Assembly (NCBI GenBank): GCA_963969395.1
Contig: OZ017800.1
Location: forward strand, 18,260,479-18,324,478
DNA from: Pseudoscleropodium purum
Taxonomy: Eukaryota > Streptophyta > Bryopsida > Hypnales > Brachytheciaceae
Direction: 5' to 3'
DNA: 64,000 nucleotides
The notes under the pieces are model-generated. The model saw only the letters and a program-made list of their open reading frames with translations, was not told the DNA's origin and searched no databases. Positions 35,972 to 49,149 of the stretch are shown here, one piece after another. Position 1 is the first letter of the stretch. Each line of letters begins with the position of its first letter. A program made the translations under genes and the position numbers.

Positions 35972-38932
35972 TTATGTAGTTGTTTCAATTTGAATAGTAG
36001 CATGAGTGATCTTAAATCGAGACTCTAAATAGTCAATAATGATTTGTAATACTTCATCATGGTCAGCTTTTGGCAAAGCACGGATGTGACATGTCAAAAG
36101 AATTTTTCCCATTGTAAGAGCCCATATATGTAACTCATGAATAGTTACAACACCTGGCAACCCTTCTAATCCTAGTTTTACAGTTTGAGCATTGATTTCA
36201 CGAGGTGTACTTTCCATTAGGATGTGCAAAATGTCTTTCAACATTTGAATAGTTGTACCTAATACAAGTATTGAAAACATCAATGTGCAAATTACATCAA
36301 TGATTTTCCACTCTGGCTTGTACCTGTACAAAGATTAGAATTAGATTTACATAATAAATTTATGTAATTGATTAACGATTTAAATATCATTTTTTTTAAA
36401 GAAATTGTTTTAAAAATATAAATTAAATTTGAATGGTTACCATATAGCAGCACCACCTATTATTACACCAACACTTTGAAGCGCATCTCCGAATACATGA
36501 AGATAAGCACCTTTTAAATTGAGATTATTATGTTCATAACATTTAGTAGGTGCAGTTGTTGTCTTGCTTATTATTGTAGAATCATGTTCTTTGTCTTTTC
36601 CTTTATGAAGTTGATTGTCATCATGTTTTTCCAATATGTCCATTGGCTTTGCTAAATTCATGCCCTTCACCAAACATTAGTCCATAAGTGTCATTCAAAA
36701 ATATTCAAATTTGTATCAATTTTCAAAATTTGTATAATATAATAGATAATGTTGTATGTTGTATGACAATATTTGTGAAATGAAATGATTTTAATAGCAC
36801 AAATTGATTGTATAAGCTAAATAATAAAATAATAATAATAATAATAATTTAATTTTTAATTTTTTGCATCTAAAATGAAAACATAAAACATCTAAAATGT
36901 AAAACCCCATCGAAGATAAAATGATCATTATTAAACAAAATCAATGGTTTCAAATTTAAGAAAAGTATTATTGAAATAATAACCATCTTTGTACAACCAA
37001 GTGTAGTCAAGTATTAAATGAGTCATTTTTTAAAAAGTGAATGAAAAAATAATCAATTTTTATAGAAACTAAACCATGTAATTCAAAAAAAATTACCATA
37101 TCTGAAATTTTTAAATTTATTTGATACAATACTACAACATCTTTATTTAATTGATTCATACACATCTTAATCCATTGAAGATGAGGGTAGTTTGGATTTC
37201 AAAGATTGTCAAGATGTAAATTGCAATATAGAATATTAATTTAATGATGATTTTCAAACAAAATCTGTAAAGCCTGATCTATAGATCATATTCATATAGT
37301 TAAATCAATTGTTATACATATTAATATTTTTTCAATAAAATTCAAATATTTATAATTTTCACAAAAAATAGGTTTAGTTCAAAATGTTAAGTTCTATGGT
37401 GAGTTCGTAAGATTTCTAATTTATTCGTTTATTCAAGTCTTTTTTGAAGTCATTTAATGAACTAAAAAATTTAATTTTTGAGGTCAAACATAATTGAATC
37501 GATTGAATTATAGAATATTTGCAAATAAAAGCTTTGAAATTCTACACTATATAAATGCAAAAGAATTAACACAAGAATTTACAAATATGATGGATGAAAA
37601 AATCAAGACTTTGTGGGTTTGGGATATCTTTGACTTCATCTGTTGTTCAAAATTTGAATGCTTAGTCCTTAATTAACTCTTAAAGGTCTAATGTGAACCA
37701 TATATACAATCCTATGTTTTACTCTTAAAATATGAAATATGTGCTAAAATATGGCAAGATATACACCTTTGGATTGAAAATTCAACAACTAATATTTTTC
37801 ATTTGGAAGTCCTTTCAATATCTTAATCCCAATCTATCAAATACAACATTGTATATGTAGAATATATGCCCATTTTGCAAATGAAAAATGCCATCTGTCA
37901 TTGGATTTGGCTAAGCATGAATACAAACTTTGTAATTATACAAAAAACAAACCATGATGCAATATAAATTGGGCTTTTCATACCTGTAACCTCTAAAAGA
38001 CTAAAAGGCCACTAGCAACATGAGATTTTTGCACCCCCGGTCCTTTAGGGGTTAAGAGTTATAGGATTAAAACCAATATATGTGACAACTTTCTTCCTTG
38101 AAATTTGTAGAAAAGATTCAAAAATTTTAATATCATCTTTGTTAAAATAATAGCTCTCAAAAAGTGTGCAAAGAGTGAACTAAGATCATAATTATAACAT
38201 TAGTTAAAACACTTCTTAAGAATAAGCCAGTGAAGTATATCTACTTGTGCACACAAGAGCATGCTGTGCATGCTCACCATATTCATTGAAGCTTATGTGT
38301 TGATGTTCACCTTTACAAGCACCTTCGCCCCAAGCATGTTCATGATCCGAATGTTTGTGATTTTTGTCCACGTTTTGATTGGAATCAATATCAACATCTT
38401 GTTGTTGGTGATTGTGACCATGGTTGTCAATTCTTGAACCACCAAAATGTATACCATGATTTCCGTGACCAAGCAAGATCATCATACAAATGTTTACAAA
38501 AAGACCAAGCATTGCAACACCCAACATAATTTGACCGTCTACCGGAGCATTTTGAGAATCATATAATCTTTCAAAGGCTTCATAAAGAAGCATTCCAGTA
38601 ATAAGCCAAATAAACTGAATTGATACAAGAGCACTCAATATTTCAAGGCGGAAATATCCATATGATTGAATTGCTGTTGACTCCCAACTTGTTGCCCATA
38701 TAGCAAAAATGGAGATTGCAAAGCCAGCAATGTCGCAAAGTAAATGAGCAGCATCGGTTAATATCGCTAAACTATTTGCATATATTCCCCCAATTACTTC
38801 AACACACATAAAAAAGGAACAAAATATCACCGCCCTCTTTAGTTTTGTAGATGCAATATCTCTATGTAATGCATCGGATTCAATTGATTTGTCACTTTCT
38901 AATCCACATTTACTGAATTTTGCACAATTCAT
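35972..38932 (-). CDS. MTP1: MTP1-type zinc transporter (cation diffusion facilitator)
   Basis: A Zn2+/H+ antiporter of the plant Zn-CDF group, which loads zinc into vacuoles (or Golgi for some members). Exons 38932-38278, 36651-36441 and 36323-35972 join in phase to 405 residues. Both metal-site HxxxD motifs are present: His63/Asp67 in TDAAHLLCD (second membrane helix) and His270/Asp274 in YLHVFGD (fifth helix). A His-rich cytosolic loop (about 156-212), thought to buffer or sense zinc, separates helices 4 and 5. The C-terminal domain has [14 protein letters not shown] and ESTPREI, typical of MTP1-4. Intron 1 is 1.6 kb, AT-rich and falls at the end of the His-rich loop. Its exact borders are my inference: the donor GTGAGC is strong and the acceptor TTTAG moderate. 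MTP1 genes in angiosperms are, as I recall, mostly intronless. Confidence 0.94.
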
Positions 38933-41907
38933 TGTTGTGATAAGTTCATGTATAAGACTTTCAAATGTTCAAGAAGTATGTATCAACATTTTGATTCAAA
39001 CAAAATATTTCTATAGAATAAAATGTTTTCATTTTTTATATGTCAATCATATTCTAACAGTGAAAGACTAAAGAAGATTGATCTTTACCAGTGTCTTACA
39101 AATTCATAATTTTAGGTTTAAGAAAAATATTTGGATAAAGTGTTATGAAATCTTATAATATTGTCTCATCAATTTCCATCATTATTTCTATCCTTTAGAA
39201 GTTTAGAATAAATGTCATTTTATAGAAATTTCATAGAATATTATAATTCAATCTTGAAAAGATTGTATACTCAATGTACCATTATTTTCATTTCTTAAAA
39301 TTATCAATTTTTTATAAGATTCAATATAATATTCAATTTAATTGTTGCATACATTAAGTGTTTGAAAAAATATATGTGTATTTTCTTCTTAAAAAGTTAT
39401 CATTCTTTTTATAGAATTATAATACCTTGGCACAAAGCTAAATCAATATTCATTTTCCAATTATCTTATATGATATTATAAAGCATTATAAATATTATGA
39501 TATATTAATTGTAAAATGTGTTATAATATTTTCTTTAGAAATAATTTCATTTTGAATTTGTTTGAAGTATTAATGGATTTGCTTTGTAAAATTATAATGA
39601 AATTATTTGATCATTTAAGAAATAATGAGAGCTTTAAAGGAATTTTTGTAGTTTTTTTTCATTTTTCAACATTTTCAAAGCTACAAATAGATCAAAGGGT
39701 GTAGTTTATACATAAGTGAGCTCCTTGCATGCCAAATTTGGTTGAAATAAATTTAGCATTGTGTATCTTAAAGTAGATTATTTCTTCATGTCAACTTGTA
39801 AAAATTCTTTTGATTTTGATGCTAGAGTATTCATTGATAAATTGTTAAAAACTAATTTGAGGAATGCAATTATTTTAGTTTTTATTAAGAAAAGGTTATA
39901 TTTTATCCCTAAATGTCTAACCTACCTTTTTTGGCAACATAGAAATTCTAAGCAGCTCATTATGAATGAAATTTTTATTTGTTTTTGCTGAAATTTTCAC
40001 ACATGTGCCCAAGTAGCTTTAAGGGCCCAATAATTTTCATAACTTTTGACAACATGGTTAAAAAGTTATTGCATAATATGTGATTCTTATTGCTTGGTGG
40101 GCAACCTAGGGGAAATTTTAAAAACTTCTTTAAAAATCACTTTTTTAAAAATAAAAATTTAAAATAGATTCTTTGGATTTAAATATACATAGAAAACTTT
40201 GAATAATTCGATTCTGATTAATGAGGTGAAAGTTATAAGGAATTTTAGTTTGAAGGCAAGTTTTGAATCTTTGAAAACCAAATTAGTACTAAAGAAATCC
40301 AAATTTTGACTTGATTTTTTTTGTATTCATTGAATCCAATATTGATGTAGTGGTAATGAAATTCTATTATTTTATAAATTAATAGTAGAAATACCTTCAT
40401 AAAAAATTTGGCATACATCTAAACAAGTCCTCTATTCACCTATACAATATTTTCTTTGCTTAATTGTTTGTGAAATTCCACAAAAATTTATGAAAACAAG
40501 GAGTCCTTTAGAATACATGCACAATATGAGAATACCGCCTAAATTGGCACTTCACCATCTTCAAAGACAAAAATGTACAATACAACAATGTCATTCATTC
40601 TCAATCAAGTCAAAAGTTAGACAACATCATCATGACATCCAACCAATTCACAAAGCCAATGGTATAATTTTTTAATCAATTAATCTAGTGCAAAGCTACA
40701 TTGTACTACTACAACCAAACTAATTACATTTAGGTTCATTCAAATGAACAAGAAACCTACCACAATAAAGGAAAACAAAACAATCTCCATCTAATTCACA
40801 AGTGGCACCAATGATAACCAAACCAATGAATCCAGTTGCTTCACAATACATAGCCCCAATCCCACTTAGCACAATAGTTTTTGAGCAATATGATTGTTGG
40901 CATAGACATACATACTTAGAAATAGCCTAGAAAACAACCTTGTCAATGCTTATTAGAGTTAATCATAAAATGTGTGCAATGCAAGACGAAAAGACAAAAT
41001 TTGAGAAGAATATAAGACAAAACTCCTTGGAGTACCAAAACTAGGGTTTGATGGAGTTTGATGTTGTGTTTCTTTTGTACTATTCTTATTTAAACCTTCC
41101 ACTGACACCACTCTTACAACTGGGGATGACCTTTGCAATCAACTTTGAATGACTCCATATTGTATTCATTTATTGAGAGGCACGTAACTATCGCTATACA
41201 TGTCCTGATCTCAGTGAACAGATAATCTTTGGGTGCCAACATATCTCTTTATGAACAGGAGTATTGTCAATTAAACTGCACTGTCTTTCAGTTCAAGCAA
41301 GAGATGCCACGATTAAAAGTCTCCAAGTCAGTTTATTCAGGGTCAATCTCTTAAAGACATCAACTGAAAGTCTGGATGACAGGGTTTTCTTTTCTTTTTT
41401 AACTGGATGACAGTTTTCAAAGATAGAGAAACGCCAGGTGCATGTCACAAGAAATTTGGGAACATACCCAAATCAGACGCGCTTACCGAGCATGCGGTTG
41501 CAAAGACAGGTGCAGCTCTACACAAGAAATGAGAAACTGGTCTGTTGGAGAAAGGTAAAAATTCATAGTTCAGTAATCTTAGTATTCCTCCTACATGATA
41601 GCACATGCAGACCAGAGATTGTCAAATTGCTAACTATTTCACCAAAACTTCTTGAAAGAAGCACAAGCAAAGGATAGAAACACATTGTACATAATAGAAC
41701 AATAGTTTACAGATGTTAGAATCAGAGTAGGAAAGTTGCTGATTGCACCAGGTACATCTCAAATTGCTGCTACAAAAAAAACAAAGGAAATGGATAGAAC
41801 AGTGTCCACCTGAATGATGCCTGATACATTGAATTGTTGTAGCTTCCAGAATGGTAAAATACATCATACCCACTAAAATCCACCGGACACCCCAAATTTT
41901 GAACACT
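38933..41907. other. Intergenic DNA between MTP1-like gene and TIC21
   Basis: The first 2.1 kb is AT-rich with no gene or defined repeat seen. From about 41050 the composition becomes more balanced. The last part (about 41430-41907) likely contains the TIC21 3' untranslated region, since that gene ends at 41908 on the minus strand. Short frames at 41438-41906 show no family resemblance. Confidence 0.5.
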
Positions 41908-43557
41908 TCAACCTGCTTTGGGAATCACACTATCTGGGGGAGGTTGAGAAAGAGTAACTGACCGAAGTAATTCCAAGGCAAACACAATTCCCAGAAAGTG
42001 CGCCAACAATGCATTGCCAGAAGCCTGCTCACATCCAAACAACCACCATATCAGGTCCACAGAATAAACTTAAAAAATGATTGTCCACATGAATACAAAA
42101 TCATTTTAGAATACGTAAAATTTGGATGCCACTCCTATCATTCGCCACAAGTCAGCCTCAAAATAAAAACAAACAATAATGTCCTGGTTGTAAGCTCTCT
42201 TACCTGTACAAGAAAGACATCAAGAGCAAGAACCGGACTGAAGCCTTGGGGTGCCCCTTGCAAATATGGTGTAGTCGAGGAAGTGAGAGCTTTCGCAACC
42301 AGGACACCCACAGTTGCCTGTAAACCCAATAACGACGATCCCAGACCAAGCAAGTTGATCGCAATCCCGTTTTTCAATTTCTTGACTACTTCAGCCCGAG
42401 GAGGGGCCTTCGTAGGATCGTTGATTGCATCGCGTAGTCGCTGCGAGAGCCGAATGTAACCGAACGCCCAGAACACGGAGAGAAACGCTGCCGCAATACC
42501 TCCTGCAGTGAGGTATGTTGACACTGGAGCCGTTGCTTGGCCAGTTATGAGGATAGAGAATGCCAGGATCACAGCCGCCACCACAGTGCAAACGAGCTGT
42601 CCCCAGAAGCTCAACTGTCCTAACCTCTTGAAATAGCCAGCCGTCCGCTCCAAACGCTTGGAGACCTACAAATCACTCGCAAAATATGTCGCCACATTCT
42701 CAAAGTGGATACAGAAAAGTGTATTTCACATGAATTACTAGCAACGACTCAAAATGAACTCTGTGTCCACTGCTGTCGAAAAGAGTTCGCAAGCCCGTAA
42801 ACAATCACAATCTCCGTGACGCAAAGTTTCTCTTTGCAATCACAACATGAAACTCGCATGTAGTAGTGGAATGAGATCAGGGTATATTTCATGAGCGTAC
42901 AATTGCAGAAACCAAACCCTAAAAAGATGGATTACACGATATATTATTCTCTGCTAAAATTATAATCCCCAAAAGAAATACGAATCCAACAATATACACT
43001 CGGGGCCTGCAGTAGTCACGAAGAATGAACACAGCCCATCAACAATCACATCTCCGCGATTCAACGCAATTCTTCGCTCATAAATATCACAGGACAAAAG
43101 ACTCGTAATTGTGTGAGTTTTAAAGTCTGTCGGATTAATACGTTTCATAGAAACTCTATTGCAGCAGCCAGACCCTAAAAGAGTGAATTGCTCCAAGCCA
43201 GGACGATAGTTCCAAAAGACGTGCGAATCTAACCTGAGCGAGTTTATTGGCCTCGCCCTCGCTCACGAAAGACTCCTTACTGTACGCGCCGCTCGCTACC
43301 ACCCTAAACCCGCCATTGCATGACTTCGGTAGCACGGGCGGCCCACCCCGAACGGACAATCGAGAAAACAACGAGGCCGACGAGGAAAGCCCCCTCGCAG
43401 CAGCAACGTCAATCTTATTGGCAGGCCGTCGCACCAAGTGCGCTACAGGGGAGGATCCAGCGACATAGCGGAGACGTGACGACGACGACGTCGTCGTCAA
43501 ATTAGGGCTGCGACAAAGCCTGCCCTGTACACAAGCTTCCAGCAAACCTAGCTGCAT
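41908..43557 (-). CDS. TIC21: TIC21 / PIC1 chloroplast inner-envelope protein
   Basis: An inner-envelope membrane protein described in Arabidopsis both as a TIC translocon component (TIC21/CIA5) and as an iron permease (PIC1). Exons 43557-43234, 42665-42204 and 42024-41908 join in phase to 300 residues, like the 296-residue Arabidopsis protein. The first 85 or so residues are a Ser/Arg-rich transit peptide. The mature part matches the family throughout: VSKRLERTAGYFKRLG, FWGQLVCTVVAAVILAFSI, FWAFGYIRLSQRLR, DPTKAPPRAEVVKKL, LQATVGVLVAKAL, SPVLALDVFLVQAS. Four membrane helices are visible. The start is a true ATG and no upstream in-frame ATG was noted. Confidence 0.96.
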
Positions 43558-44200
43558 TGTGAACCGCTAACAACTCAACCTTCCGTCCTCGCAGCAAATG
43601 AAGAAAAATACAACTTGTGCTGAAATGCCACCAAGAGTTCACAGGACCGGCGTGGTCCTTCCAACTCCTCGAAAGTGAATCCAGCGACAGAAGTCCGTCC
43701 ACGATTATCTGTCGAAGTAGCCCACGGTTGGTGCGCATTGGTAACAAAATTTCGACAGTACACGTTCCCAGCCCATGTCTCGGTTACCCAGTCGATACCG
43801 AAGAGATGGATTGGAATGTTCCATCATTCCATGACGACATTCAGTATCTTTCAGTCCGCTTTTTGTATACGGATCAGAGTTCAGAGTTCAGAGTTCAGAG
43901 TTCAGAATTCAGAGTTCAGAATTCAGAGTTCAGAGTTTTCGTGGCATAAATTCAGGCGGTACAAATCTGAGAGTATGAGCTTCGTTGAATTGAGGAGCAC
44001 GTAATAATAATTTAAGACTAACAAACTTTTGATTTATCTACAAAAGTTGAATCAATAGCTTAGTTGAGGATTGGTTCGATCTTTGGAGAATCCTGTTGTA
44101 ATATCGAAATCCTTCAGACTCTGGACATTCTTCCAGAGCGCAAATCGACAGTGATAATGAGAACTAAATAACTATATACGAATCATTTTCGATGCATCGG
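43558..44200. promoter_or_regulatory. TIC21 upstream region
   Basis: This lies between the TIC21 start and the 3' flank of the TGA gene, which reads in the same direction. It should contain the TIC21 promoter. The only marked structure is the 7-base minisatellite at 43875-43937, about 320 bases upstream of the ATG. Overlapping frames here are not gene-like. Confidence 0.4.
43875..43937. repeat. Minisatellite, nine 7-base units (CAGAGTT)
   Basis: Nine consecutive units of CAGAGTT, two of them with the variant CAGAATT, run without interruption for 63 bases. The array lies in the presumed TIC21 promoter and may vary in copy number between individuals. Confidence 0.97.
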
Positions 44201-44716
44201 GAGGGTATCCGACCAACATGAGGATCAGTAACTGTGGAGTTTGCTGAGCAAGCTTTGTGTCTCACGCCAACTGCATCAGTGTAGATCGCAGGACAAGTCC
44301 AGCACTCTGTTTTGAGTTGTCATTCCCAGATCTGCTTGTGAGGGCAGTCGGGGCAGAAATATGTCTGTAAGAATCAATACAAGGAGTGGAACAGGAAGGA
44401 GGTCATTTGATGACATCTCTGTGATTGCTCTGATAGGGAGGAACTACCCATGAAAACTTCATGGCTCTCCCTTCCCTTCTTCCCTTAAATAGCCTGTTGC
44501 CAATGTCACACGCATATAACCACGCTACGCCTGGCCCTTGTAGCAATACACGTCCACCCTCACAACCCTTCATCACTAGAGCTTCGTCTGAGATGAAATC
44601 ACGCTGACAGTTTGTGCAATTAGAGCTGGGTAGCTTATCAGGATTGTTCACTGCTGTGGCTGCCACACTTGCGCCAAGGACGTCTTCATAGCCTGGTGGT
44701 ACAATAACACTAATTC

Positions 44717-47700
44717 TCATTCACGAGGTCGGGCAGACCAAAGAGAGCTAAGAGCACGAAGACGAGCGAAGTAGTCACCCATTGCAAGAAGTCCTCTGGC
44801 TGCTTGACGTGTGGTCAATATCCGGTGCATTTGCTGTAAGGTCTGTTGTCGTAGACTATCAGCCTGTCAAAACCATCGGGGCAGTCTGTGAGGAACACTT
44901 TGAATGACTGGTAAAAGATAAAACAACCTAGTCTAAAACAACATTGCATTGCGAAGAGAAATGTATCTACAATTCAAAGGCCAGTACTATGCTCATCCAA
45001 CACCCAACTTTCCCAAAAAACATACCTGACGAACGAAAGTTTCGAGGGACCCAAGTTTACCCATGGCCATAGCCATCTGTCCCATGTAGTTTGCTACGTT
45101 TGGGGATGAGCCAAGAGAACCAGCAGAGAGAGTGTCAGCAAGTGACTGCTGAAGCGCTTCCATTCCTTGAGAAAGGGCATCTTCAGCCTGCTGGGAGGAT
45201 TGCTGCAGATTGCAGATATTTAATAGCTGCTGCTCTGTCAATGGCTCTATTTGTGGTATTAATATCTGCATTAACAAAAACAGCACCTCCATCCATATTA
45301 GTTACCACGAAAAAACTCGTAACCCCGAGAATATGTACGATTACAGTAAAATTTATGTAGTAAGTAATTCAAAACTTGTACACCATTCAAATGTCATCTG
45401 GAAATAGCACCTTCAATAATTCAGAGGGTCGAAAGCCACCCATCCACATAAAGCATCGCTCTGCAGGTGTTTTCCACATGCCGGACACAAGGTGGAATAC
45501 ATCAGCTTTTGCAGCAACAGCCTTGAGTCGAAAAATGTCATCATAATGTGCCATACCCCCGTCCACAAGTACTCGCAATTCAGTGTCGGCGACATGGGCT
45601 TGCAAAGCAGCACGAAGCTCACTCATCTGCCGGTGTTGCTCTTCCACCCACCTTGCATACTCCATGTCAAAAGCTGCAGCTCCTGCTGTGGCAAATCTCA
45701 CCCTTGCTAAATCAGAAACCAAGTAGCCAAGGTCGAAGGTACCGAAACCCGACTAGGGTAATAGGAGTTGTAAACAAAACTTTGCTTCATGAGCTGCCTA
45801 CATAAATTCTTAAAAAGTTCACAACAAGGCAACAATACCTGAAGGCAACCATGTAAGCAGCTGAGCATCGTTCCTATCTTAAAAATGACTCAATTTTTTA
45901 ACGCTCTTGTTAGTGATTGGAAGAGGATTCCAAAGCATTTTAAAATGTAATATTTAGATACTTTACGAATAAGTCGTGAATTTTTGAAAGTGACCTATAG
46001 GTGTCCCAAACCCGCCCCTTGGCACTGCTATTCAGATAATGTACATCCTCATAATTGATATCTACATTGCCACCAAGATTTTATAGAGGTCATTTTGGAG
46101 TCAGGGTGATAATTATTAGGAGTTCATACGTCTACGCAAATTATGCGAAAATCTGGGGAATAGAAATATCGGCAATATGTTAAGACGTACACACAAATTC
46201 TTTTGATATTCCTGCTCCTCTTCAAACAGTTGCTTACTTTAAGAAAAGTCGAGATCAAAATACCTGAATTATTTGCGTTGGCTCCTCCAGCACCTCCAGA
46301 ATGAGCATTTTGATCGCCACTGTACGAGCCAGGTCCCAGATACAGACCCTGCTAAGAAAGTCACAAATCTTACGTACTCAGACTCCGAAGATCAAAATTC
46401 GGTAATTATTTCATTGCCTCGCTAAACGCAGAGATCATTTACGCGCACTAGACAAAACAACCCAAACGATGGCAAGTGCAGAAGGAAGACTACATTATAT
46501 AAGGGGCTAATAAATTGTAACAGAAGGCACAACGCCACTTATACGGAAATTGGATACTCCATAGAGACTGATGATCGGGAATAATAAGATGCAGCTCTGA
46601 CTAAATAAGAGATTCTGTGGCTATTCGAATGTAAAGCAGGCGTGCATAGCAAGGCGACTGATGAACTCTTTCAGAAAATCGTTTAGCACAGCGACGAAGT
46701 GGTTAGATTACTGTGATTCTTAAAAAAAGTAGCTAGACTTCGAAATAAGAGGGCACCAGCTGCTTCCCTCGCCATCGATGTGGAACAAAATTCTCAATAT
46801 CTATTCCAACCTTACTACTAAAAGCATTGACGAATCCACACCCTAGAGAGATTGGCCAGTGCAGGACGTTTCGGCAGAAAGTTGCAAATAGGTTAACCGT
46901 TTTCCTTTTGATGGAACAGAGAGCCAATCGTTTTTAAATGACTTTAAAGGATAGAGAATTTCGTAACAAGTAGCTCTAAAAGTCTGCCCAGAAGAGTATT
47001 TAATTCTGGGCAGAAATACCCATTCAAGGCCATAAGTATAAACCATCACAAAGAAAAACAGGTAAAGAAGAAACCAGAATTTGGACAGGACAGCAATCAA
47101 AACGCCAACTGCTAATTGTGGTCTCATCGAACCCTCCAGTAGTTAGAGCAAGTACTGGTCAAATCAATTTCTCTACAATTTATTTAATTTTCGGAGAATA
47201 TGTCTAAAAGAGTCCAGCGAAAAATAAGTTGTGAAGGGACTGACCTGTTGCCGAGCTCTTTGAAGCTCTTGCTCAAGCTGATTCAATTTGATACGACTAG
47301 ACTCCAATTGTTGTACATAGGCCTGAAATTGAGAATAAAAATAAAAAAAAGTTCGTCACTCCCCGACTCACTTCAAATGAGCGTCAAATTTAGTTAGCAA
47401 CAATATTAACTAGTCTGGAATGGACTGGTTTCCCAAACAAACTGCTCACCTTTTTCCTGAGCCTACTTTTTCGAGCTGCTTCACGATTTTGAGCTAGACG
47501 CCTGAGAGCCTGCAGCTCCAACACAAACTATTCAGAACTAGATCATGATTCCGCCAAAACAAAGCATTTGCACTAAGACAATACACTAACGAGAAGTTAC
47601 TTCTCAAAAAGCAGTAATTAGAAGTTGCACCTTTGAGTCCCCGTTCTTAGTTCCTGCTTCATGATCGTGATCCGACGTGTTAGAACCTCCAGTCATTAAG

Positions 47701-47774
47701 TGATGCCCATCATCCAACTTTGCATCACCTTCCATGTCAGTGGAAGTATCCGTCCTAGGACTATTGTCTCCCAT
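44717..47774 (-). CDS. TGA: TGA-class bZIP transcription factor
   Basis: A nuclear factor of bZIP group D, which binds TGACG (as-1) motifs; in angiosperms its relatives recruit NPR1-type salicylate receptors. Exons 47774-47631, 47509-47450, 47322-47245, 46348-46264, 45685-45411, 45265-45026 and 44863-44717 join in phase to 342 residues. The N-terminus (MGDNSPRTDTSTD) is like clade II members such as TGA2. The basic region is at 49-68 (RRLAQNREAARKSRLRKK, with the invariant N-x7-R). The zipper begins with AYVQQLESSRIKLNQLEQEL and a DOG1 domain fills most of 120-342 (FDMEYARWVEEQHRQ, ADVFHLVSGMWKTPAERC, LQQSSQQAEDALSQGMEALQ, RILTTRQAARGLLAMGDYF). It is close to usual length (about 330-380). The clade is my judgement. 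The 3' end carries a second 106-codon frame overlapping the stop, probably untranslated. Confidence 0.97.
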
Positions 47775-49145
47775 TTTGCTCTATTTCCTACACGCCTCCA
47801 CTTTAAAATCACCACTAGATCTCTACTTCAGCACACCTGACAGAAAAACAAACAACTTTCTCACATTCAGTAACCTCCTCAAATAAACACAAATTGCACA
47901 TACTATCCTAAACAACAACACTATTCCAAACTCTCCACACAAGAAAAATCCACCATCCATTTGCTCTGTTTCCTAAGCTAATCCAACTTCGTCCTCCTCA
48001 AAATCCAACAATCATGGAGGAGATCTCCACGTCCCTAAACAACACTACCTACACCAAAAGGAAAAAAGGATTCCACAACCAGATACCTATCCACTCCTCC
48101 AGGAATTGATCAAGAAACTCCAAAATTTCATCCGCACTTGCACACCTTCCCCGTGGCAGAGGCGCACCATCACCATCACACCCCGTCACCATTCCAGCTC
48201 CATTCGCGCTCCCATTCCCGCCCTTTGTCTCTCACTTCGTAAACCAAACGAACCGAATCTCTCACACCTCACCCAGACGTCACACCCCCTACACCGCCGG
48301 GACCGCAACAAAACAAAGGATGCCTGCCAAACCCTCGCCCTCCGTGCACGCTCCCTTCCTTCCTCGTTACGTTAGAAATTCTCTCTCTCTCCCAAGAACG
48401 AACGAAAAAATGACGACCACAACTACGTTAACGACCGAGCTTCGACGAGCACTGAAAGCGGAAAGGGAAGTAGAAAAGGGAAAAGGAAAAAGGAAACTGA
48501 AGGTCACTACTAGATGATACTCCTACTACTGCAGGAGCTTCGTCCAGCTCCGTCTCCGTCGTCCGCTTCAGTTCAACTTACTGCCCGCCTTCTCTGCGCG
48601 GCTTAACTTAGCACACCAAACAAAGCGAGCCCCTATGCGAATGTGAATGTTCGCGTGTTCTCGTGTGCTGGAGTTCTGAGTAACGTAGTGATGCTGCTGC
48701 TTCAAGCATGACGCCACAAAAGGGTTGCAAGTGATGAGCTAAGCTTTTGGTTCGATCGGACAGGAGAATGGCGCACCCTCGCACCTGTCGGGGCTGCAAA
48801 CAAGGAAGATGACGATAGTCACAGGGAAGCATCGCTCTCTGACAGTCAAATGCGCCCCGGTTGACTGATTTTCTTCGCCCTGACCGCTACTCGCTGACCG
48901 GGAGGGAGGGGATTGGCTAGGGAAGTTCGTTTCTCCGGGCAGGTCGGAGACGGGCAGAGGGCGGGCAGCACCGGGCAGCGCCGGGGGTTCGAGAAGGGCC
49001 GGGGTGACGACTGCGATGACGTGGGCGAGGTGAGCCCGTGGGTGGAGGTCGCCACGCGGTGGGCGCTCATTGGACGTGCTGACGCATCGCTGAGGGGGCG
49101 GCGGAGACGGGGCGGGTACGTACCTACCTACTCGATCTCAGAGCG
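47775..49145 (-). promoter_or_regulatory. TGA gene leader and GC-rich promoter region
   Basis: The first 600 bases upstream of the ATG are C/A-rich and leader-like, possibly with an untranslated-region intron. From about 48540 to 49140 the DNA becomes strongly GC-rich, like a core promoter. Overlapping frames (for example 48846-49070 minus and 48913-49149 plus) are compositional. Three TGACG cores lie at 49005, 49017 and 49080. Confidence 0.5.
49005..49022 (+). promoter_or_regulatory. as-1-like element (two TGACG, 12-base spacing)
   Basis: The sequence TGACGACTGCGATGACGT has two TGACG motifs whose starts are 12 bases apart. That is the spacing of the classical as-1 element bound by TGA factors. 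A third TGACG follows at 49080-49084. The element lies about 1.2 kb upstream of the TGA start codon, in the GC-rich promoter region. That it binds the protein of this same gene is inference. Confidence 0.55.
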
Positions 49146-49149
49146 ATGA

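Noticed and set aside
44403..44720. 106-codon frame overlapping the TGA stop codon
   Set aside because: Lies in the likely 3' untranslated region, has no family resemblance, and the TGA protein already ends in its normal C-terminus (SSLWSARPRE).
48846..49149. Overlapping open frames on both strands
   Set aside because: GC-rich promoter DNA with few stops; peptides are Arg/Gly/Pro-rich without domains.
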